Positions 42,925 to 55,875 of a DNA stretch of 64,000 nucleotides are shown in pieces (the first letter of the stretch is position 1; each line of letters opens with the position of its first letter). The stretch is from Rattus norvegicus (Eukaryota; Chordata; Mammalia; Rodentia; Muridae): the NCBI RefSeq assembly GCF_036323735.1, contig NC_086026.1, forward strand, positions 73,385,039 through 73,449,038, written 5' to 3'. Both the position numbers and the translations under genes were made by a program. The notes beneath the pieces are model-generated. The model did not search any database. It was not told the DNA's origin and saw only the letters and a program-made list of their open reading frames with translations.

Positions 42925-43097
42925 CAGGCTGGGGGTGTAGAGTGCCTACCTAACCTACATGAAGCCATGAGTTCAATTCTCCAGCACCAAAGAAATGAGG
43001 TGGCAAACCACTGTAATCCTAGCACTCAAGAAGTAGAAGGTCAGTAGTTCAAGGCCACTCTAGGTTACACAATAAGTCCAAGGTATGAGAGCCAGTT
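42925..43097 (+). mobile_element. B4-type SINE
   Basis: 'catgagttcaattctccagc' head and 'actgtaatcctagcactcaa' body. Confidence 0.65.
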
Positions 43098-43142
43098 GGA
43101 AGGAAGGAAGGGAAAGAGGGAAGGGAAGGAGGGAGGGAAGAT
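43098..43142. repeat. (GGAA)n purine-rich repeat
   Basis: GGAAGGAAGGGAAAG-type tract, the tail of the preceding SINE. Confidence 0.9.
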
Positions 43143-43449
43143 AGGACCCTGGATCTATCCTGGGTGTCACAGTCAGAGCCTTCTTGAACCCTGGTATAGA
43201 GGAGACAGGGAACATTCTGCATAACTGGGAAGCTAATTTAAGGGACTCTGTGTCAGTAGTTTCTTTGAGGCTTGGTGTTGTCCCCTACCCATACCTGAAG
43301 TCCTGGGTGTAAGAAACCTTCAGAGTCCAGAGCCATCTCAGACCTGCTGAGTCAGCCTTACCTGGGTTAGCCACAGCCAATGCTTTTCACACATGTCCCC
43401 AGGAGATTCTTGGGCTCAGTGGCCCTTTTATTTTTTTATTCTTTCATTT

Positions 43450-43555
43450 TCTGAGACAGGGTCTGGCTTTGTGGTGGAGGCTCCCCTCGAACTCTCTTGA
43501 CTCTTTCTGCCTCTGCTGCCCAAAGGGTCAGGACCGCAGGAACACACCCCTGAGG
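43450..43555 (-). mobile_element. B1-like SINE fragment
   Basis: 'tgagacagggtctggctttg' and 'ctctgctgcccaaagggtca', antisense and diverged. Confidence 0.4.
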
Positions 43556-44029
43556 CCAGCTCATGGTGACATCTCTGAGCTAAGGGCGGACCTACGCTCT
43601 CTGTCTCACACCGTGGTCTGGACGGAATTCCAGATACATGCCAAACAACAAGGGAGTTCAGGGTGCACAGCTGACGGGAGGATCAGTCAGGGAGGCTGCC
43701 TAGAGGGCTTCTTTAGCTGGGAATAGGGAGGGAGAAGAGTGAGGACCAGGGTCGAGGTAGTTGGGAGGCCTTGTAAGGGAAGGCCTTGTAGCCGCAGCAG
43801 TGGGGAAGATGGTGGGTCTGACAGGAGGTTGGTTCTTAGACTGGCCAGTCCACTGCCTCACGTCTCTCAGAAGCAGAGCATCCTCAGAGGTCCACAGTCT
43901 CTGTGGTCATCAAAGGTACCCCTCGGAAACTGCCAACTTGCCTCAAAGTACACCCAGGTCATGCTCCCCAACAAGACTGTATTGTTTGGGGCTCCAATGC
44001 TGGGTAAGAAAAACAGAGTTCAATTGTTC

Positions 44030-44180
44030 TTGTCATAATGGGTATATAATTTATAATAATGTCGGCTATTAAGGGATTTTTCATAATTAACTGGCAGTGG
44101 TGTGCTATTTCACTGCGTTTTGGCCTGTCATAATGATTTTGAACTCTGTAAGGCGGTTTTGAACTTGTTCAAATTAAGCC
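44030..44180. promoter_or_regulatory. A/T-rich non-repeat block, candidate distal element
   Basis: Three cataat cores, ataatttataataatg and gctattaaggg, with no repeat recognised. This resembles homeodomain-rich conserved elements. Inference only. Confidence 0.2.
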
Positions 44181-44544
44181 CTAAATATAAAGAAGGGCAA
44201 GATCCTTCCAAATAAAGGGGAGGTGTGGTGGAATGACCCTGGCTGGCCTCCTCCCAGAAAGAGGGCTGGGCTGTGTACAGCCAGCCAGACTGAGGGCCCT
44301 GACTTCCTGGGAGAAACCTACCCAACAGACTCAGGCTAAGCCTGTGTGGTGAGCTCTGGAGAAGTTGGATTTTCCAATACGGCTGCTCTTCACACAGCTA
44401 AGGACGTAGTTCCCTTCTCCATACAAATAGGCTGGCTTTATAAACAAAATCTCTGTGCATACATGCACGTAAACATGTGTGTAGATGCACATGCATGCAT
44501 GGAAATGAGAGGTTGACATAGAGCGCCAGCCTCAGTTGCTCTTC

Positions 44545-44745
44545 ACCTTGGTTTCTGATACAGGTCTCTCAGTAACCTGGAACTCCGCACTTCAGTGAGG
44601 CTGGCTGTTCCACCCCAGGATCTTCCTGCCACCATCTTCCTGGCGCTGAGCCCCTGGGTTTTTGTATTTTTACCTGGGTGCCAAGGCTAGGACTCAGGTC
44701 CTTAGGCTTTCCCAGCAAGAACCTTGTCAACTGAGCCAATGCCTT
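44545..44745 (-). mobile_element. B4/RSINE1-like SINE, diverged
   Basis: 'aacctggaactccgcacttc' and antisense end 'ttgtcaactgagccaatgcc'. Confidence 0.4.
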
Positions 44746-44803
44746 TTACTCTTGAAACATGAATTTCTCACTAAGTCTTTTGGAAAGATTAGAAAACAAA
44801 ATC

Positions 44804-44968
44804 TAAGGACTGGCAAGGTGGCTCGGTTGGTGGTTAAGGGCACTGGCTGCTCTTGCAGAGGACCCAGGTTTTGTCCCCAGCACCCACATGATGCCTTATG
44901 AACATCTGTAGCTCCATTTCCAGAGATACAACAACACTGATTCCCTTCCTGTGGCCTCTGCAGGTACG
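44804..44968 (+). mobile_element. B3 SINE
   Basis: 'ggctgctcttgcagaggacc' and 'ccccagcacccacatgatgc'. Confidence 0.75.
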
Positions 44969-44984
44969 TATAAACCACTGTTGC

Positions 44985-45117
44985 CCACAGAGGTCAGAAG
45001 AGGGCATCAGATCTCCTGGGACTGGAATATAAATGTTTGTGAATCAACATGTGGGTGCTGAAAAACAAAGCCCAATCCTTTGCAAGAGCAACAATCATAG
45101 AACCATCTGTCTGGTCC
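44985..45117 (-). mobile_element. B3 SINE, head to tail against the previous copy
   Basis: 'gaggtcagaagagggcatca' and 'accatctgtctggtccc'. It is inverted relative to the B3 at 44804-44968, only 16 bp away. Confidence 0.7.
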
Positions 45118-45324
45118 CAAATAAATATTTTTTAAAAAAGAAAGCAAAACGTAGCATTGAACCAGTGATGACTAGAGGCTGATAGTTGTCAGTCAAGTAC
45201 TAAGGGAGGTTGGAGGTTGTGACAAGCTGAGATCGGGCCCAGGGAAAGTCAGGTGCCTGTTTCATCAGGATGGTAGACTTCTGGCCAAGCCTGCTTGTTG
45301 TCTATGGCAGTTTCAATCCCCATG

Positions 45325-45870
<546 letters not shown>

Positions 45871-45879
45871 ATATTTTCA

Positions 45880-46030
45880 CCCTGGGAGGTGGTGGCACAT
45901 CCCTTTAATCCCAGCATGGTCAGGAGGCAGAGGAAGGCAGATCTCAAAGTTCAAGGCCAGCCTGATCTACAGATCAAGTTCCAGGGTAACCAGGGCCACA
46001 CAGGGAAACCCTGTCTGAAACAAAAAACGA
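45880..46030 (+). mobile_element. B1 SINE
   Basis: 'ggtggtggcacatcccttta' and 'ccacacagggaaaccctgtc'. Confidence 0.85.
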
Positions 46031-46479
46031 AAGCAGAAAAGACACACCTTTTCTCTAATAACAGAATAATAATTTATTTCTATATGGACAGATTTTATAC
46101 CATGGGTGAAAACTATGCAGGCCTGAGCATAGTCACATGATTATCCCTCTCTGTACTTGGCTAAGCCACACAACTATCTGTCCAGTAAGGTGGAGTTGGT
46201 GCACTCTGTAAGGCTTCTGGGGATGTAGTGTGATGGGAGCTGGCTCAGTGGGGAGCACCTTTTCTTTGTCTTCAGTTTTTTTTTTCCCCTGTTGCCTAGA
46301 GTGTGGTTGTGATGACTGGGTCCAATGGAAGCCACTGCAGAACATGAAGCAACTTTATAGTTAGAAGCTGTACCCTAGAGATGGTGCAGGAGAACGAGAG
46401 GGGAGCCTAGGTTCTGAGCTTCTGGGATAGCATTCCCAGGCCTGGGCTGCCTCTTTATCGCCCGTCTTTTTGCATGTGA

Positions 46480-46620
46480 GTAGGAAACATCTCACTTAAG
46501 TGCTGTTATTTTGAGTTTTTCAATTATAATCTATCCAACTGAATCCATTTTAATTAACCAGGATTACTGCAATGGACAGAGTGTACCCTACTCGTGTTAA
46601 AACTCGGTCTACAACACACA
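46480..46620. promoter_or_regulatory. A/T-rich non-repeat block, candidate distal element
   Basis: 'cacttaagtgc' (NKX-like), 'caattataatc' and 'ttttaattaacca' in 90 bp with no repeat recognised. Inference only. Confidence 0.2.
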
Positions 46621-46818
46621 GAGGACAGAGTCCCGGGGAATGACTAGGTCACCTTATGAAGGTCGATCCGGGAGCTCCTTTCCTTCTGCCTTGTGCTGAC
46701 ATGGTGAAAATATGGTGATCTGCAGACCGGTCAAGCAGCCCTGGACAGACACTAAGTCTGCCGGGTTGTGGTTTGTATGTCTATCTCCTGCCTCAGCTTT
46801 CTTCTACGCCGCCGCCGC

Positions 46819-46906
<88 letters not shown>

Positions 46907-47049
46907 TCATGCATACACACACATATACTCACACATACACACATCACACACATACCACACACATACCACATACACACCACACAAACACACATACACACAC
47001 ACTCATACATACACACACACATATACTCACATACACACACCACATACAC

Positions 47050-47110
<61 letters not shown>
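46819..47110. repeat. (CT)n then (CA)n compound microsatellite, about 290 bp
   Basis: About 24 CT units to 46868, (CA)n to 46900, degenerate CA/TA-rich text to about 47050, then a second pure (CA)n to 47110. Open frames here are repeat shadows. Confidence 0.97.
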
Positions 47111-47112
<2 letters not shown>

Positions 47113-47117
47113 GTGAA

Positions 47118-47268
47118 TTTTCAGATGTAAGCAGCATGGCCTGGCCTATAATTCCAACACTTAGGAGGTAGAGGCAGAGGATTAAGAGCTCAAGGCCAGC
47201 CTGGGTTACCTAGGCAGCCTGAGGCCTGCTTAAAGACTATATGAGACTCTGTTAAAATAAGCAAACTT
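47118..47268 (+). mobile_element. B1-like SINE
   Basis: 'aacacttaggaggtagaggc' and 'ctcaaggccagcctgggtta'. Confidence 0.7.
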
Positions 47269-47284
47269 CACATTCAAAAGATGC

Positions 47285-47447
47285 ATGGGATGTGAATGTG
47301 GTGTGACCTGTGAGGGCCATAAGACCTAGCTCCCCTGGAGTTACACCTACAGGAGGTCGTGAGCATCCCAATATGGGTGCTAGGAACTGAACTTGTGTCT
47401 GCAAATGCAGCAGGCTCTCTTAACCACTGAACCATCTCTCCAGCCCC
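47285..47447 (-). mobile_element. B2/B3 SINE
   Basis: 'gggtgctaggaactgaactt' and 'accatctctccagcccc', antisense. Confidence 0.75.
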
Positions 47448-48203
47448 TCTATTATCTTTCTTGGTGTCAGAAAGGTCAGGAACCATGAAAACATTGGTAG
47501 TTGAGAAAATCACATAAACTGTGGCTATGGGTTAAGATGTCCCGGTCCTCCCACTTGGAAGCACCCTCTGAACTCAGTCCTAGTCTGGAAATGCAGGCCA
47601 ATGAAGTATAAGCAGAAGGGAACTGAGCGCTTCTGCGCGGGACATGAAGAAGCAGTGTGGGGCTGTCACCATCCCTTCACACTGTTGCTGTCATTGGGGA
47701 AGTATGATGGCTTGGTGCTTTATGTCATTTATTCATTTGATCAGATGTGCCAAGAGCAAACATGGCAGATGCTTGTTTACTTCTATGGGACAACACAGTC
47801 CTTGCTTTTTGCTGATATCTGTGAAGACTCCCGCAAGGAGCAGGTAAGAAGGGGGAAGCAAGGAAAGAGGGAGAGAAAAAGCCATTCTTTGAAAGACGGC
47901 CTCTCAGGACCAGAATTTGGTGTTGAAGTTGGGTTTTGAACGTATTCAAGCTTTATCATGTCTATTGAAAAAGCAAGGCTCAAAGAGACGAACCAGCTCC
48001 AGCTTGCCTGCAATCTCACAGTTAGGAAATAGTAAACCTGAACTTGAGTGTGTTCTAGTAAGATGGCAGCCTGTTCCATCTGCCTCCACAGAGGTCACCC
48101 TGTGGGGTCAGCCCTGCCAGGGAGCTAGGGCAGCAGGATGGGTCACAGTGGTTAGGTTTTGTTTTGTTTGTTTGTTTGTCTATCTGTCATCAATTTGACA
48201 TAA

Positions 48204-48343
48204 GCTACACTGTCACTGTCCTCAGACACACCAGAAGAGGGCATCAGATGGTTGTGAGCCACCACGTGGTTACCGGGAACTGAACTCAGATCCTCTGGAA
48301 GAACAGCCAGTCCTCTTAACTCCTGAGCTATCTCTCTAGCCCC
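48204..48343 (-). mobile_element. B2 SINE inside the L1 3' UTR
   Basis: 'cagacacaccagaagagggc' and 'gagctatctctctagcccc'. It lacks about 15 bases in the middle relative to the B2 consensus. Confidence 0.85.
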
Positions 48344-48408
48344 TAGGAAGAGGAACTCTTAACTGAGAAAATGCCCCCAAGTAAATGACCTGCAGGCAAA
48401 CCTGTGAG

Positions 48409-48490
48409 GTTATTATTATTATTATTATTATCTTTATCATTATTATTATCGTTATTGTTGTTGTTGTTATTTATTGTTATTATTATTATC
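48409..48490. repeat. (ATT)n / (GTT)n trinucleotide repeat
   Basis: ATT units with GTT and TCTTT interruptions, inside the L1 3' UTR. Confidence 0.95.
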
Positions 48491-48965
48491 AATTGATGGG
48501 GGAAGTGTCACCATTGAGCATGGGGTCCTGGGTGGTAGAAAAAAGCAGGCTGGGCAAGCCATGGAGAGCAAGAAGGCAGTGAGCTGCATTCTTCTATGGT
48601 CTCTACTTCCGTTTCTGCCTTGAGTTCCTTCCCTGACTTCCCCAAAGAATGAGTGTGCCATTGAAGTACGGCCAATATAACTCTTTCCTCCCCAGTTGCT
48701 TATATTTATCCTAGCAATAGAACGCAAACTAATGAAACTGGTTAGAGTCCAGGATGTGAAGTTAGATGTCCAGGCCCCAGTTGGGCCCTCCTACCCGGAT
48801 GACTTTAATATACCAAGCTTCGCCTTCGTCTGTGAAAGGAGACGAGGCTTACACTAACACAAACCAAGCCTTTATGATGGCACCAGGCACACAGACAGGT
48901 CCAAGGGATTTGGTTCTGAACACTCATCCTTATCCCTGCTCATCTTGTCAGGCTCGGTTGCCTAG

Positions 48966-48979
48966 GTGACCTCTAGTGG
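48966..48979 (-). promoter_or_regulatory. CTCF-like core, 13 of 14 match
   Basis: On the minus strand it reads ccactagaggtcac. It faces the + strand CTCF-like site at 33709. Confidence 0.3.
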
Positions 48980-49049
48980 AGAGAAGGATACAGACAGAAA
49001 CTGACAGAACAGGATACCAAGTGAGTGACCTCATTGGAAAAGTCAGGAA

Positions 49050-49212
49050 CTAAGCCAGGTAAGGTAGCACAAGCCTCGAGTGCTGCCTCTCTACACTCAG
49101 GAAGCAGAGGCAGGAGGATCTCCTGAGTTTGAGATCAGCCTGGTCTACAGAATGAGTTCCAGAACAGTCATGGCTACACAAAGAAAGCTGTGTAGAAAAG
49201 AAAAAAGGAAAA
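49050..49212 (+). mobile_element. B1 SINE
   Basis: 'ggaagcagaggcaggaggat' and 'tcagcctggtctacagaatg', with an A-rich tail. Confidence 0.8.
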
Positions 49213-49243
49213 GTCTCACACTAACTTAGGTTACTCACATTAG

Positions 49244-49247
<4 letters not shown>

Positions 49248-49303
<56 letters not shown>

Positions 49304-49308
49304 TGTGC
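49248..49308. repeat. (CT)n then (GT)n microsatellite
   Basis: About 19 CT units switch to about 11 GT units. Confidence 0.97.
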
Positions 49309-49602
49309 GCGTGCGTATGTGCACGTGCGTGTGCATCCACATGGGTGTATTCATGTGTGCCGTTTGTACACCCATGCATGTGAAGGCCAAAGGTTATAAC
49401 TCAGATGACTCCATCTTGTTTTTTTGAGACAAGATCTCTCATGGACTAGGGTTCTCTAATTAGGCATAACCATCTGGCCAAGCAGCCCCAGAGATCTTCT
49501 TGTCTGCCTGCCCAGGGCTGGAACCACCAACAGTGGGGATCAAACTCGGATTCCCATGCTAGTGTAGCAATTCCTTTACCAACTGAACCATCTTCCCAGC
49601 CC
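49309..49602 (-). mobile_element. B4/RSINE1-type SINE
   Basis: 'catgtgaaggccaaaggtta', 'gagacaagatctctcatgga' and end 'aaccatcttcccagccc', antisense. Confidence 0.6.
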
Positions 49603-51004
49603 ATCTCATAGGGAATGAATCTTGGATGCTAAGACTCCCTGAGCCACATCTGTGAAGGCACAGCAGTGATGGTCAGCCAGGTTGTCACATGAATGGTGGA
49701 GGAGACACTAAGGGTGTAGGAAGCAAATATCTGACGTGTCCAGAGAAGAGAGTGGCGACCTGGAGAGTGAGGTGCCAACGTCTCAGGTGGTCTCTTCATA
49801 GACACCAAGCTAGGTAACCCGAGTTATGGAAAGCCCATGGTGCCAGCTGACATTGCACCTGTGCACGGCTACCTCTTACTTTTGGACTTCAGCGAGGCTC
49901 AGCCAACTGGAGCCATCAGAGCATGCTCACAGGAAGAGCCAGAGGTTGAGATGTCTGTTTCCACAGACTCCCTAGCTGGATATTGAGAAGTCTCTCCATC
50001 TTCTCCCAAGGGCCCAGTTCCCTACGGTATCCTTTACTGACTCTACTCTCTCTGGCTGAATGTCCTCTCTTTCTTCTTCTCACCAAGAGAAGATAACAGA
50101 GTGGGCTAGTGCCAGCCTGGGCTACTTCTTCACCAGGACACAGCTCTCGGGTCCAGCTCCCAACCTGGGCCTTCTGATTGAGCTATCCTCTGCCCTTCAT
50201 TGGCCCAACTCACTTTTCTGTGATAAAGACCCGCTCACCTTTAATCAAGTCCCCTGGGCTCTTCCTAGCAGGTTCCTTCCAAATTCCAGACAGCATGAGT
50301 CTTGACCCATCCCTGCTTTCTGCCCTCTGTCAACCGCACCACCGAGCGCACAGTGCCCCAAGGCTCAGGACCTGGTGGCCACTTTGCTCTGCCTCCTGCC
50401 CTGCCCTAGCCTGCTGGAACTGCTTCCATGAGCCCCGCCCCAACTGCCTCTCCCGCACTTCCACTTTCCCCATTGTCACCCCTGTTCATCTACTCCAGGA
50501 CAGCACAGCCCCCAAGTCATCTACATCCCCGAGCCATACTGCCTGTACTGCCAGAAGTTTCTTTATGTATAAAGTTGTTTCCACTCAAAACAACTGCTTC
50601 TGTGTCAGCAAATCAGATTCCACATTGCCTGATTCTGCCATCGACATTATCCATGTTCTCAGCCCGTTCCACCCACTTCCTATCTCAGCTCCTACGTCTT
50701 CTGGCTAATATGGGTTAGCCATGGATGGGTAAACGCCACTCGGAACTCAGTGGCTTAACGCAATGCCTTAGACTATTTGACAATTCTAGGCTCAGCTGCT
50801 GTTTTACCACTCTGGGATGCCTGAAGACACCACTAGATGGATGGGAGTGACCAGGCCGTGTCCGTCATCATCGTAAAGACCAGCCTGGAGATGGATTGGC
50901 CATCTGCTTGTTGCTTCATAACAAATTACACAACTAAGAAACAAATGCAGATCTTTAGTTTCCGAGGCCTGGGGAGTGGGAATCTACCACTTGCCCAGCG
51001 TGCT

Positions 51005-51145
51005 CAAAGGCCAGGCGTAGAGGCACATGTCTGTAAGCCTAGCACTCGTGAGGGAGAGACAAGATGATCAGAAGTTTATGGTCATCCTTGGCTACGTAAG
51101 GACTTTGTGTACAGCTACATGAGAGCATGTCTTTTAAAAAAAGAA
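51005..51145 (+). mobile_element. B1-like SINE
   Basis: 'aggccaggcgtagaggcaca' and 'catgagagcatgtctttt', with an A-rich tail. Confidence 0.65.
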
Positions 51146-51319
51146 AAAAGAAAAAGACCCAACAATGGTTGACTTCTGACTTGATCTTCTGACATGGCTT
51201 CAGGTTCGCACTGAGTTTCTTGGGTTGCTTGGTTGGTCTCTTCCCCTTTGTCCCCTTCCTCCTCCTGCTCCTTTTCTTGCTCTTTTCCTCTCCTCTTCCT
51301 CCCTCTCCTCTTTCTTCTT

Positions 51320-51425
51320 CCTTGAGACAGGATCTCACTGTTTAGCCCAGGCTAGCCTCAAGTTCACAGTGCTTCTTGCCCAGTCTCCTGACTGCTAGAG
51401 TTACATGTAGGCCACCACACCCAGC
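51320..51425 (-). mobile_element. B1-like SINE
   Basis: 'cttgagacaggatctcactg' and 'aggccaccacacccagctcc', antisense. Confidence 0.7.
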
Positions 51426-52684
51426 TCCTTCAAACAGCTTTTGATGTGACTTGGGTCCTTCCTGGCTTCAGCTCTGGAGGCATTTTTTTTCCCTTCGCAA
51501 CATACACGAGTAACTTACAACACGAATGCCTCCAGGAAAAGCCAGCAAGAGAAGGAGTGGAAAAAGAAAGGTAGAAGGACAGGTAGAAGAATAGGGACAG
51601 GGACCAAGAGAGCTCTACAGCCCTTTTGGTACCTAAAGCATCAGCCAACAGCAGCCAGTGCAGTACACTGCTTGTTGGAAATGTACAGCTCATACTCAAT
51701 GCAAGATAGTACGTAACAGGCACAGTAATGCTAGGAGCTGTGGGAAGAGGAGTCTCTAGGGCCATGTTAAAAGATGTCTGTCCCTCCAGGCTCAGTCCTG
51801 GGCTAGAGTAGATGGTTAAAAAAAAAAAAAAAAAAAAAGCTGGTGCTGTGGTAGGAGTGTGCAACCTCTCCCTAGGCCAAGCTCCAAACCTACAAATGTT
51901 TGGCCAAAGCAGCTTAGACATAAATCCAATTCTAGACTGAAGGGATGGAGGAGGAAACCCCAGCTCTTCCCAGGGAGTAGCTCAGCCATTGCCAAGGGCA
52001 CAGACCCTACAGACTTGAGAAATCTGTCCATTTCTTTTTCCCTGCTCCAGATAACTCTGCCCTGGAGTGTCAGGTTATGGAGGCCCCTTCAATCCTTCCC
52101 AGCTCCCCTGCCTGCCTCTACCTGTTGCCAGCCTGCTGGTGTTCGAGGCTTAATGCCCCTTCTTCCTTCCCTTTCACCGTGATGACAAATTATAAAGACA
52201 GTGTCTTTAGGAGATCCCAATCCATTCTCTCTCAGTTCTGAGAGTCTGGAATGCATGGGTATCCTTGGACTCAAATCTAAGTGTAGCCAGAGCTGCCCAA
52301 TTATTCTTTAACACTACATCGATTATATCTACTCATTTGGATTGAGGCACCCAGGACATAACATGCATGTGGAGGTCAAAGGACAATTTGCCAGAGTCAG
52401 TTCTCTCCTTTCCCCATGTGGGTGTGGGGAATTGAACTGTGTTCCTCAGGCTTGGCTGCAAGTACCCTTACCTGCTGAATTGTCTATCTCAGCAGCCCAA
52501 CTCTGAGCCTTTGAGGAAGCTTGGGGGAGGAAAGAAGTCACCCATTTGTGCTGTCCAACTTCTAGGGGTAGCCTGCCTTGCTTGGCTCATGGTTCCTACT
52601 CCATGTCACGGCCATAGTGGCTGGTGGAGTGTCAGTCACACTCCTTGAGGGTTCTTCTGACTCTGTTGTTCTGTTAGGAGGTGT

Positions 52685-52996
52685 CTTAGTCAGGGTTTTT
52701 TCTGCTATGAATAGACACCATGACCAAGGCACGTCTCATAAAGGACAACATTTAATTGGGGCTGGCTGACAGGTTCAGAGGTTCAGTCCATCATCATCAT
52801 CAAGGTGGGAACATGGCAGCATCCAGGCAGGCATGGTGCAGGAGGAGCTGAGAGTTCTACATCTTCATCTGAAGGAAGCCAGGAACAGACAGGAGGAGGG
52901 TCTCCAAGCCCACGCCCACAGTGACACACTTCCTCCAACAAGGCCACACCTAATAGTGCCACTGCCTGGGCCAAGCATATACAAACCATCACAGGA
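52685..52996 (-). mobile_element. Rodent L1 (Lx-type) 3' UTR
   Basis: 'gtcttagtcagggttttttc', 'atggcagcatccaggcaggc' and 'cacacttcctccaacaaggc' match, antisense, the same 3' UTR family as 45325-45870. Confidence 0.75.
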
Positions 52997-53533
52997 GGGT
53001 TCTTAAGATTTCAGGCTTCCCTGTGACCCAGTACAATCTCTGTGACAGAGTCAGCTGGTTAACAACCCAGGTCCACCTTACCCTCATTCTCCCTTGTGTT
53101 ATCTCATATATTCCCAGGTTCCAGGGATTCTGTCTTTGGGCCATCATTCAACCAAACATACTCCCATCTCCTCCTTACCCCTAGGTCCTATGAATGATGT
53201 CAACAGGCACATTTATAGGGCATTTACTGTATGCCTTTGCCTGAACCCCTCACCCAACTTCTCTCTAAAGTTCTGTAAATGACCATCTTCTCTGTGCGTG
53301 CTTTGGGGGGAAGCTTTGCATATAGAGATCTCGTTTTATAAACTCAGAGTCAGTAAGCTGCTCCCCAAGGTCACACAGAGAACAAGTGCTGGATATTGAG
53401 CTGGGCCTGGCACATGTGCCTATCATCCCAGCTACGCAAAAGTCTGAGGCAAGAAGATAGCAAGTTCAAAGTCAACCTAGAGAATTTGGCAAAACTAGTT
53501 AATACTGGTTGTCAATGTGACAGAATCTAGAGA

Positions 53534-53706
53534 AGCAGTCCTCAACCTCCCAAATGCTGTGACCCTTTAATACAGGTGCTCATGCTGTGGTGACCTCAAG
53601 CCATAAAGTTATTTTCACTGTACTTCATACCTGTAATTTTGCTACTGCTATGAATTGTAATGTAATAATCTGATACCCGAACCCCACAGGTTGAGAACCA
53701 CTGCTT
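53534..53706. mobile_element. URR1-like DNA transposon (hAT type, non-autonomous)
   Basis: The ends are inverted repeats (cagtcctcaacct and aggttgagaaccactg). The inside ('ctgtgaccctttaatacagg', 'cataaagttattttcactgt') matches the rodent URR1 family from memory. It is shorter than full length and non-coding. Confidence 0.7.
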
Positions 53707-55699
53707 TAGAATCATGCGGAAGTCAAGCCTCGGGGTACGTCTGGGAGGGAGTTTCTGGGGTGGGTTCATTGAGGTGGGACGTCTCCTCCTAACTGTGAGC
53801 TGAACCATTCCCTGTGGTGGAGTCCCTGAACTCAATAGGAAGGAGGAACGTAGCTGAGTGCTCCCTGACTGTGGGTGCCACGTGACCACCTGCCTCAGCT
53901 GCCAGGCTTTCTCTGCCATGACAGGCCACACCCTCAGCACCCTCTGCACCCTCAGACTGGCCAAAGCAAGCCCTTCCCAATGTTGCTTTCGTTAGACATT
54001 CTTCAGCCTCAGCAACAAGAAAAGAGGTTAATACACAAGATTCAGTCCCCAAATAAGCAAAAAGAAACCTGGATGTATTTTAGTAGTAGAGTAGTCAGCC
54101 ATTGGAAGTCCCTAGGCTCTTCAGCCAGTAGCATTTAAAAGGTGTTGGGGGAGGGGCTGGATAGTGAATCTAAATTCAAATCTACCCAACTCAAAAGTCC
54201 TGGTCTCAACCACTCCCTTTTTCTACCTCCTGGGAAGCTACCACCCCTCTGTGCTTCATCACTGAGTGATGGGGTCTCTTTTAACAGACACCTTCCTGAA
54301 GTTTCTACTCAGAGAAGCCACCTCGAACCTGCCTGCTCCTTATCAGATAGGTCCTCACCCAGCATACCCTCCCTCTAACCATAGGTTGCTGAGAATTTTA
54401 ACCCTGGAGCTGGGGGTACAACCAGGCAACACCTACCCAGTCACAAACCACAATTCCATTCTACCAATGTTACCTTGGGGAGCTAATGAGTTGATTAGTC
54501 TTATTTACCCAGAACAATGATGAGGAGCTAAGGTGACCTTAGAGCAGCCCCATTGGAAGGTCAGCACCCAACAGGGCGGATGGCTTCCCCACAGCAATAT
54601 AGACAGAAGGAGCCTCTTCCTTAGTTTGCTGGCTATAAACACTAGCCCTGCCCAAAAACCCTAAGGCTACAGGCAATTAGGACAGAATTGTGTACAACTG
54701 GTTGGGTGGCATGACTAGACACTCAGGCAGGGACCTGCCACTTCCTTCCATGAGGAAACAACAGTCCAGCTGTAGGGGTCTTTTGTGAGCAACCAAATTG
54801 CTGAAGACCTTAGCAGTTTAGCCAGGAGGATAAGGGTTTATAACACCGCTGTACAATGTCCTATGAGGAAACCTAGGCTCATGGAGTTCAGCGTCCACTG
54901 CCGGATTACCCTAGCATCGGTCTAAGCAATAGAACATAGGCCCTGCTCCAAAGCCAGCTCTCCTTGAAGCTGCCCATCTCTGCAGCTGCAAGCCCCCGTG
55001 ACCTTGCTATGAGTGGAATGTGATGTCTGCACGTGTGTATGGGTGTGTTTGTGTGTGGAGGCCGGAGGTTGATGCTGTGTTAGAGTCTAGGGGGTCTTGA
55101 TCAGGTTCAGTTTTATTTCTGTCAGTTAAAACATTAAAAGTCAAGAAACATCTTCAGCGTAACAGATATCATCAGGGGAAATCTCAGACACAGCCAACAG
55201 GATCAGCTGGTGAAGGAAGGCTTTTTAATTAGGGGTGGGAAACACACAGTTAACGAATTGAGCGAAGAGCCTTCTGAGAGTGGAAGAGGAACTTGGAACG
55301 CTGAACTCAGACAGCTGGAGGATATAAGTAGTTTTGAGGGGGTCTTCCTCACCTAATTTAGGGTTGGACAAAGACAGGAGGGCTGGTAGCCTCACAACTT
55401 TGGGATAAACAAGTCCTGAGTCAGCCTTGAACTTGTCCAACTGGTTCATGGTCAAGGGAGCCCTACTGGTGAAAGAAAAGCCCTATCAGGCCTTTGTTTT
55501 AAGCTGGTAGGCTTTTGTCTCAGGTCAGTAGGATCAGGAAGGTCAGGAGGGTGAGGAAGAGCCAGTTATGCTGGAAGTTGGAAGTCCAAAACTTTATTGT
55601 ACACACAGATGCTCTCCCTGTCTGTCTGCTTCTTGGGGAATCTGCCTAACTTCTAATTCCTCAGTTCAGTGTTTCCTGCTCTCACTCTCCACTTTGTTT

Positions 55700-55875
55700 T
55701 TTGAGGCTATGTCTCTCTCAGTTAGACTTGATGGTTAGTGAGCCCAGGATCCTCCTGTCTCTTGCGCTCAACGTTGGGTTTGAGCAAGCACACTGCCATG
55801 GGCACCTGGGGATTGAACTCCGTTCTCACATTGGACAGCAATCCCTTTATCCACTAATCCATTGCCCTAGCCTTG
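55700..55875 (-). mobile_element. B4-like SINE, diverged
   Basis: 'ggggattgaactccgttctc' and 'ccactaatccattgccctag', antisense. Confidence 0.45.

Larger units (their letters stand above)
48180..48745 (+). mobile_element. Rodent L1 (Lx-type) 3' UTR, split by B2 and a microsatellite
   Basis: 'tcatcaatttgacataagct', 'aactgagaaaatgcccccaa', 'aagcaggctgggcaagccat', 'ctttcctccccagttgctta' and 'ctagcaatagaacgcaaact' follow the L1 3' UTR order. Confidence 0.7.

Noticed and set aside
46712..47171. Several 110-130 codon frames of His/Thr and Ser/Leu repeats
   Set aside because: Translation of (CT)n and (CA)n microsatellites.
50178..50708. 176-codon plus-strand frame rich in Ser/Pro/Leu
   Set aside because: A second open frame overlaps it, the composition follows a C-rich strand, and the text resembles an old pyrimidine-rich repeat. 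No homolog recognised.
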